In this document: positions 57,840 to 64,000 of the stretch, piece by piece | Layout of the letters: each line of letters starts with the position of its first letter | Position numbering within the stretch: the first letter of the stretch is position 1 | The notes under the pieces: model-generated | Database searches by the model: none | Told to the model about the DNA's origin: nothing | The model's input: only the letters and a program-made list of their open reading frames with translations | From: Drechslerella dactyloides | Taxonomy: Eukaryota; Ascomycota; Orbiliomycetes; Orbiliales; Orbiliaceae | Reading direction: 5' to 3' | Assembly (NCBI GenBank): GCA_020064725.1 | Contig: JAGTWJ010000006.1 | Span: 2,757,547 to 2,821,546 of the forward strand | Length of the DNA stretch: 64,000 nt | Translations under genes and position numbers: made by a program

Positions 57840-59159
57840 ATGAAGTTGGAGATCATCTATGCTCTTCTCGCATTGGCTCCTGCCATTGCTGGCCACGCTG
57901 CTATAATTGATGCTTGGGGCGATGCCGGGAGAGCCCATGGTTCTGGGCTTGGGGTATTACCGGGGACAAGTCGCAGTAATATCAAAAAAGCTGGCCAACG
58001 AGACACGAGCGTTTTCTCGTTTCCAACGATACCCAATAAATGGTGCAAAAAATGCAAGGTACCTGGATATTGGAAGAAATGCAAGGCCTGTGAATGTATC
58101 AATCACTGCAAGAGCGTCGCCAAAAAGAGCAAGGTGAAGCGTACCAACACAGACAAAGCTGCCAAGAAAGCTAAGAAGCAACAAAAGAAAAAGGCTAAGA
58201 AGGAAGCCAAAGGAGCGAAGAAGACTGCTAAGAAAGCAGCTAAACAAGGAAAGAAGGATCAAAAAGTCCTCAAGAAAGCGAAAAATAAAGGCAAGATTGA
58301 CGTAGCTCGGTATAAAGAATGCAGGAAATCTAAGTGTCCAAACAAATATCTTGCCGATTGTAAGAAATGCCCTACTAAGAAATGGGGCTACGACTTCAAT
58401 TGCCGGGCTTGTCGTACTCCGCTCCCGACTGGCTGCGGTCGAACTCAATATGTCACCAGGTCAAATCTTTACAACATTGACGGCAAAGATTACTGGAAGA
58501 ACCCGACAGGTTCGCTGAACGTTCCTGCTTGGATGACGAAGATGGCCCAAAAGAAAACTATCCCGCAGGTCTATGCGGGCGGTTCGCTGTTTATGACGGT
58601 TCACCAAATAAATCCAGATGGTGGTGGTCCTTATACCTGCGTTATAGATTACGCTGGTAAGGCGGAAAAATGGGAGTCACAACCGTTGAAGATGCTCGCG
58701 AACATTCCTGGGGTTAATGGCCTCAATCCTTTCCAATTAAAGAGGGGTTAATTAACCTGTCAATTACCGAAAGATATGGATTGTACTGGGAGATATGGTA
58801 ATGCCGAAAGGGTATGCATAGTTCGATGCCAGAATCAAGCTCCCAATGGTCCTTTCGGTGGTTGCGTTCCTATTCAGCAGGTAGACGGTGTCGCTCCAGC
58901 GCCACCAGCTCGCGTTCCCGTACCGGATGTCTTCAAGAATGTCACTCGATCCCCCACCGAGGGTGAAATCGACAGAGAGGTTGAAGAGTATGAGGACGAG
59001 GATGAATATGAAGATGAAGCGCCTGAGGAGAAGGAACCACCGAAAGATGACGAGATGGAGGATGGGCCGCCTGCAGAGGAGGATGAGGACGCAGAGGAGG
59101 AGCTCACTGAAGATCAGAAGGAGATGCTCGAGGCGGCTGGATACAACAAGAAAGCATGA
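57840..59159 (+). pseudogene. Egh16-like (DUF3129) secreted protein with lysine-rich insertion, interrupted by one in-frame TAA
   Basis: A single continuous frame of 440 codons broken only by TAA at 58749-58751 (codon 304). A signal peptide ends in AIAG, giving a mature start HAAIIDAWGDAGRAHG, the Egh16/Gas1 family opening. A lysine- and cysteine-rich insertion follows (residues about 75-190, many AKKAKK units and CKKC pairs). The family core resumes with AGGSLFMTVHQINPDGGGP, YTCVIDYAG and NIPGVNG. After the stop the same frame continues with MDCTG, NAERVCIVRCQNQAPNGPFG, again family sequence, then an acidic tail (EEYEDEDEYEDEAPEE). Egh16 proteins are secreted during appressorium formation or host penetration in plant and insect pathogens. 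The TAA could be a real lesion, a readthrough stop or a base error; the only GT..AG segment that I found removing it in frame is 27 nt, too short for a normal intron. Confidence 0.75.
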
Positions 59160-61447
59160 TTGTGCGGCGACCAAGTTCCTTTCGAACCAATTCGGAACCA
59201 ATTGGAGTTATCGTTACTTGGATATTATACATGATGGAGAGTGAAAGAGTATAGCAGTTGAAGCGATGGAAAGCAGGGAGAACGGTCGGGTCATTGTGTA
59301 TTTAGATACAGTGTCAAATATTTGCATTGGCTGGAATGGTACTCGAAATGGTGCTTATTCAAAGGCTTTAACATTAGAAGCCTATGCCACGATCGTTGAT
59401 AAAATTTGTATAGAATTATAACAACCTTCAAATAAATACAGCTTCTATGTATATGTATGTATGGCACAATCCGGTAGCTGTTAAATAAGTGTTTGCGGCC
59501 GGACAGGGGCTTTTACTATGAGGGGAAACGCACCTGATGTGCAAAACCAGATTCGAAGCTATGATAAGGCGACTGTTAGTCCTTCCGGTCCTAACCACCG
59601 CCTGACTGAAGGAAGGGCGGTGACCCGTTTTAGCCTGACACGACGCTCGCCTGTCTTTACCAGCCGCAGTTCTTATCGGGAACCCGAATCCTATACTATT
59701 GAGGTTAAAAGGAGTTGGTGCAGCGAGCGGTGTAACGATTTGGGGCAGATTCCAGGCATGTTCTCGGCCAATCTGCTTGATATACGCCATTGTTGTCACA
59801 TAGCCCAATTTTGTATCACCTGAGTGTATCGTCACATGGGAACGAGTCATTCATCAAGTAGTTGAAAGTCGGTCATAGCGCTATCTGCGGGCTCGGCGGC
59901 ACGCGGATGAAAATGTTTCACTTATCCCCCAAGGAGAACACACGGGAGCCGGCTTCGTGGCGAGCGTTTGAAATTCGCTTGCAACGGTCAGCTTCCCGAT
60001 CAAGTCAATGTGACAAAACGGTGGGTGGCGTGTTCCTGGCTTCAGGTATCCCTGCGCACATGTATAAAAATGATCGCTGTCGCCAAAATAGTTGATGTTC
60101 ATGTTTCCAGAATGGAGACCTACGCAGCTCCGTCCCGATCTATCAATCCGTCAATTTCTCTGTCCGTCCATCTTCAATCACAGACATCAAGATCCAGAAG
60201 GCCGCGAGTGAACGCTCATATGTCTAGGGGCGGGCTCAGCTGTCCTTAGCAGCCTTCGCAGCCTTCGCAGCCTTCGTTCTGCGGTGCACAAATCTAGAGA
60301 TATACGAATCAAAAGCCTCCAGGTTTAGGCCTCGCAAAATAAAAAAACCAGTGTGCAGGGTTTATCTGATTCCGCGATAATATCGGACCCTATGCCTCCT
60401 GCGCTTTTTGTCGCATTGCTGGGCCAGCTAGCCAGCAGCGCTACAGAAGTATATCCCGAGGTTCCATCGAGATAGCTGTAAATTTTCTGCTGCGCTGCTT
60501 GAATCATTGAGTTTATGACGTGATCCCTCACTACAAGCAGAGTATCTGGAGAGGGCGAAAAGGGTGGAGCTGAATAAAATAGTTGTCGGGCCCAGGCTAG
60601 TTTCCAAACGTCGAAACCAAATAAAACACTATATGTGTATTATATAGGTAAGTGGTATATATGTGTTGATAGCGGCAAGAGATTAAAGAGGGACCTATAA
60701 AGTTACTACCTGCCCGTTATATCCAAAAATGCGGAAGTCATCTGAGGTTCAATAATTAATTTGTGCGAGCCGATTTGTCAAGACAGCCAGACTCTCGCAC
60801 TTAGTTGGCGAGGCTGGTGTGGTGTATTCAATGGACGAATGGCTTGTATATCCGCTTGTGAATGATTACGTATAATGAAATGTTATTGTAGATATATAAC
60901 TACAATATAAATATATTTTCTACTGCGATATTATCTATTCCAGTGCAGTCTGTTATGGTCAGTCGGAGCCCTGCGACCAGTTATACTGTAAATGTAGTCT
61001 CGGGACTAACCGCCGCTATAAATGCGAACTCAAATATATTAGTTGCTTTAAAGGGTAGGTCGACGCGATGTCAGGAACCCAGAGCCAAGCTTTGGGCGCT
61101 TTGTGCTCACGTTACTTCGGCTCCACGCAGGTACATGGATCAGGGCTGCCCACTGGTGTTTTCTGCAGGAGGCCCATTGACTTGCCCAAAACACATCGGA
61201 AATTGGCGACAGACGGAAGGCCAAGCTTAAGCCGGAAAAACAACGGATGTACGTCCGTTTCCGATATCGTACGAACTATCATCGCAGTGTCTTCGTGTTG
61301 ATTGATCAATTCAGTATATGTGCTGGAAATCGAACGCAATGAAGACTATTTAAACGGCGATAGTTCCCGCAGTATTGAGAATAATATCGATCGCAGCTCG
61401 ACACGAAACAAACGACTAAATAGTACCCTATAAAACTTATAGCTACG
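59160..61447. other. Intergenic, 2.3 kb
   Basis: No gene supported. A minus-strand 140-codon frame at 59428-59850 shows no motif. A short tandem repeat of GCAGCCTTC lies at 60249-60275. Confidence 0.5.
60249..60275. repeat. Three copies of the 9-mer GCAGCCTTC
   Basis: Perfect tandem triplication of GCAGCCTTC in otherwise empty sequence. Confidence 0.7.
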
Positions 61448-63552
61448 ATGCGTGTCAGTATCATTTCACTAGTCTTATTTCTGGACTGCATGGTCCACGC
61501 AAATGCGGAGGTCCCCATCTGGCAGAAGATTGCTATAGAACGCCAGCAATACCGCGATGCTTCGATTTCTAGAATATCGCCCCGTATTCCTGACATCAAA
61601 TCTGCAAATCTACCTCTCAATGTCTTGAATAAGGCTAGATCAATGTTGACACGCCAGGAAGTCAAGATTACTGAGATGAGCTCTACAGAGCTTCTCGGCC
61701 TTCTTGCTTCCGGCAAACTGACAGCTGTTGAAGTTACAAATGCATTTTTGAGAAGGGCGGGTGTTGCGCAACAGCTGGTAAGCGTCTACAACTATGTTGG
61801 TGGATTGTTTGTTCTTCCCCTTGATACTCACGGTTCAATGCAACAGGTGAACTGTATAACGGAAGTTCTTCCGGAAAGGGCCATTGCGACAGCAAAATAT
61901 CTTGACGAGTACTACCAAAAGCATGGAAAGCCTATCGGGCCCTTTCATGGCCTCCCAATATCTGTGAAGGAACATCTCGGCATGAAAGGCCTCACTTATG
62001 ATGCCGGCTTTTGCAGCAAAGCTAAAGATATCTCCCCGGACGATCATACTCTTGTCAAGATTTTGAGTGCTGCTGGAGCTGTTTTCTACGCCCGCACGAC
62101 GGAACCACAGAGTCTTATGCAGTTTGAAACTGACAGCAATCTTTACGGGCCGACGGTGAATCCTTTCAACAGGAATCTGACTTGCGGAGGAAGCAGCGGT
62201 GGCGAAGGAGCCTTGCTAGGGATCAGAGGCAGTTCGCTTGGCATAGGGTCAGATATTGGTGGCAGTATCAGAGTCCCATCTGCTAATAATGGTAAGAGTT
62301 AGAGTCGCTCAAAAATGCTTCCTAGAGCTAATAAATTTTCTTATCACAGGGCTATATGGCTTCAAACCGACACCGAAGAGATTACCCTCGGGTAAGTACA
62401 CCCTAAACAGCTCGGCGCCATTATCTAACATATATTTTCCTTTCTAGGTTCGATGGCTGTGGCAGGCGGTTCGGATGGCATTGAGGGTACTCCCGGCCCT
62501 ATGTCTACCACCCTCGAGCCACTTTCTTTGTTCATGTCTACCATCTCGGCCGCCAAGCCATGGGTAAACGATACGTCGATGTTACCGATCCCGTGGCGCG
62601 AAGAACCACACTTCCCTGTGGATCCTGCTACTGGCAAGCCAAAGAAGATGAGAGTCGGAGTCATGAGATGGGACGGGATGGTTATGCCTCACCCACCGGT
62701 CACCCGTGCTATAAAAGAGGTGGTTGCAAAGCTGAAGGGTCATGCCGATCAGTTCGAGGTCGTCGAGTTCAATGACGAGAATTACGAGGAGGCCATGGAC
62801 GCAATGGTAAGTATCCTCTTGCTAAGCCAGACTTCACTTCTTTCCACTGCTTCCCGGTCCTGACATGTGCATTATGTTAGTGGGCGTTATTGTTCGCGGA
62901 CGGAGGCAATGAAGTCCGCGAAGAACTCAAAAAGACTGGAGAACCCATCATTCCACTCACAGAGTATTCTCTAATCCAGCCTGGTACGCCAAAGTCACCT
63001 GGTTGGACTCTACAGGAACTATGGCAGAAGAAGGGAGTCAAGAGTAAGTTCCAATCGCAGTATTCGGCGAAATGGCGAGCTTCCGGCCTTGATGTCCTTC
63101 TATGCCCGGTCGCGCCTGGAGTTGCCGGACGACTAGGGACCACAAAGTATGGTACATACACTGCCTTATTCAACTTGTTGGAGTATCCGGCCGCCGTATT
63201 CCCCGTAAGTAAGGTCGACGAAAGAGATAATGGTATTTGGGACTATAAACCAAAAGAAGGCTTCGACAAGGAGTTCGCAATGCTCTGTTAGTAGCCTTCC
63301 GTTCTTACCGCATATAAACACTGCTGACTAGCATGTAGGGGATGCGAACGTCTATAAAGACGCGCCAATAAGCTTGCAACTCGTTGCCCGGAGGTTTGAG
63401 GACGAGAAGGTAGGACTGCCGAGCTCTTTTTCTTCTCGAAGTTAATGAGGAAATATTGGCTAACGCTAATACTTGTTATTTATTAGGTTCTCGAGGCACT
63501 CTCCGTGATTCAAAAAGCGATCTCGCTTCCATTTGATGACCCGACAAAGTAA
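61448..63552 (+). CDS. Amidase-signature enzyme with signal peptide
   Basis: Exons 61448-61777, 61847-62291, 62350-62391, 62448-62806, 62881-63286, 63339-63409 and 63487-63552 join in phase to 572 residues. The catalytic Ser-cisSer-Lys triad is present: Lys151 in LPISVKEHLG, cis-Ser226 in CGGSSGGEGAL and Ser250 in GSDIGGSIR, with the same 24- and 99-residue spacings as fatty-acid amide hydrolase. The C-terminal part has the expected SLQLVARRFEDEK. It hydrolyses amides to acid and ammonia; relatives are acetamidases and fatty-acid amide hydrolases. MRVSIISLVLFLDCMVHANA looks like a signal peptide, unusual for acetamidases and suggesting secretion or ER location. It is the last gene, ending 0.3 kb before the telomeric repeats. 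Confidence 0.9.
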
Positions 63553-63888
63553 GGCCGAGTTCTAGATTAGCGGCCTCTCCACGAGCGTATGGGGCTAGAG
63601 GACTCTATCGACGTATATACTTACGCGTCAAATGGGACCAGCCGCCGGAAAAACGCTTTCACATATGCACCGCTTCTTCAGCACACGCGAAAGTTCGAGG
63701 AGCTTTTAGATGTCCGGTTTCTATAAGTGACCTTTTCTCCGTCCTTCATAAACCAACACCCTGGCATTTCGCCTACCTATTATGTGTTGCTGAGAATCGA
63801 CGTTGATACCTTCTTTTTGTATGGACAAAAAATGTGTTGTTAAAAAAAATCGACACTGAAATCGACACTGATATCTTCTAAACCTAAC
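63553..63888. other. Subtelomeric junction, 0.34 kb
   Basis: Unique AT-rich sequence between the amidase stop and the telomeric repeats, ending with CCTAACAGGTTAGGG, in which one inverted half-unit abuts the array. Confidence 0.6.
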
Positions 63889-64000
63889 AGGTTAGGGTTA
63901 GGTTAGGTTAGGTTAGTTAGGTTAGTTAGGTTAGGTTAGTTAGGTTAGGTTAGGTTAGGTTAGGGTTAGGGTTAGGTTAGGTTAGGGTTAGGTTAGGTTA
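63889..64000 (+). repeat. Telomeric repeat array, heterogeneous TTAGG / TTAGGG / TTAG
   Basis: About 112 bp of G-rich repeats reading 5'->3' toward the window end, the orientation expected for a right chromosome end. Units are mixed: the five-base TTAGG dominates, with some TTAGGG and TTAG. Most moulds have uniform TTAGGG. Read-length errors in G runs could cause the mixture. Confidence 0.9.

Noticed and set aside
59428..59850. 140-codon minus-strand frame
   Set aside because: Composition-like sequence with no recognisable family and no promoter elements.

Overview
The window is a chromosome end of a filamentous ascomycete (Pezizomycotina). Genes are split by short introns (about 50-190 bp, GTRNGT donors, CTRAC-like branch sites). 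The content is typical of moulds: a CBM1 cellulase, an arabinanase, fungal MFS permeases, an RGS-membrane protein, a metallothionein and an Egh16-type protein. The right edge runs into G-rich TTAGG(G) repeats reading outwards, so position 64000 lies at or very near a telomere. I cannot fix the genus from sequence alone. Most genes below were assembled by joining exons by eye and by checking reading phase and family motifs across each junction.

Layout. 1-27 kb: GH5-CBM1 endoglucanase (cut by the left edge), HNH-domain protein, REX-type RNA exonuclease, nine-exon sugar porter, an unknown two-exon gene, a 29-residue copper-type metallothionein, a long unknown serine-rich gene, a PLAC8 protein and a GH43 arabinanase. 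29-49 kb: DHA1 drug-type MFS transporter, RGS-plus-transmembrane protein, SAM methyltransferase, glutathione transferase, an eleven-exon seven-helix membrane protein, a secreted cysteine-rich protein built from two repeats, a small coiled-coil protein and a poly-Q protein. 49-63.5 kb: an island dominated by small or secreted proteins. It holds a PLDc_N membrane miniprotein, a six-cysteine secretory protein with a Kex2-type site, an intracellular GH18 chitinase, a divergent pair of secreted proteins that each carry a lysine block and an acidic tail, and a secreted amidase 0.3 kb from the telomeric repeats.

Together the genes suggest an accessory, environment-facing region: plant polysaccharide attack (GH5, GH43), sugar and drug transport, detoxification (GST, metallothionein), chitin turnover and secreted proteins of unknown target. 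No polyketide, peptide or terpene backbone enzyme is present, so this is not a secondary-metabolite cluster.

The most unusual object is the pair at 55.3-59.2 kb. One member is an Egh16-like (virulence-associated family) protein with a large lysine-rich insertion. Its frame is interrupted by a single in-frame TAA, after which conserved family sequence continues in the same frame.
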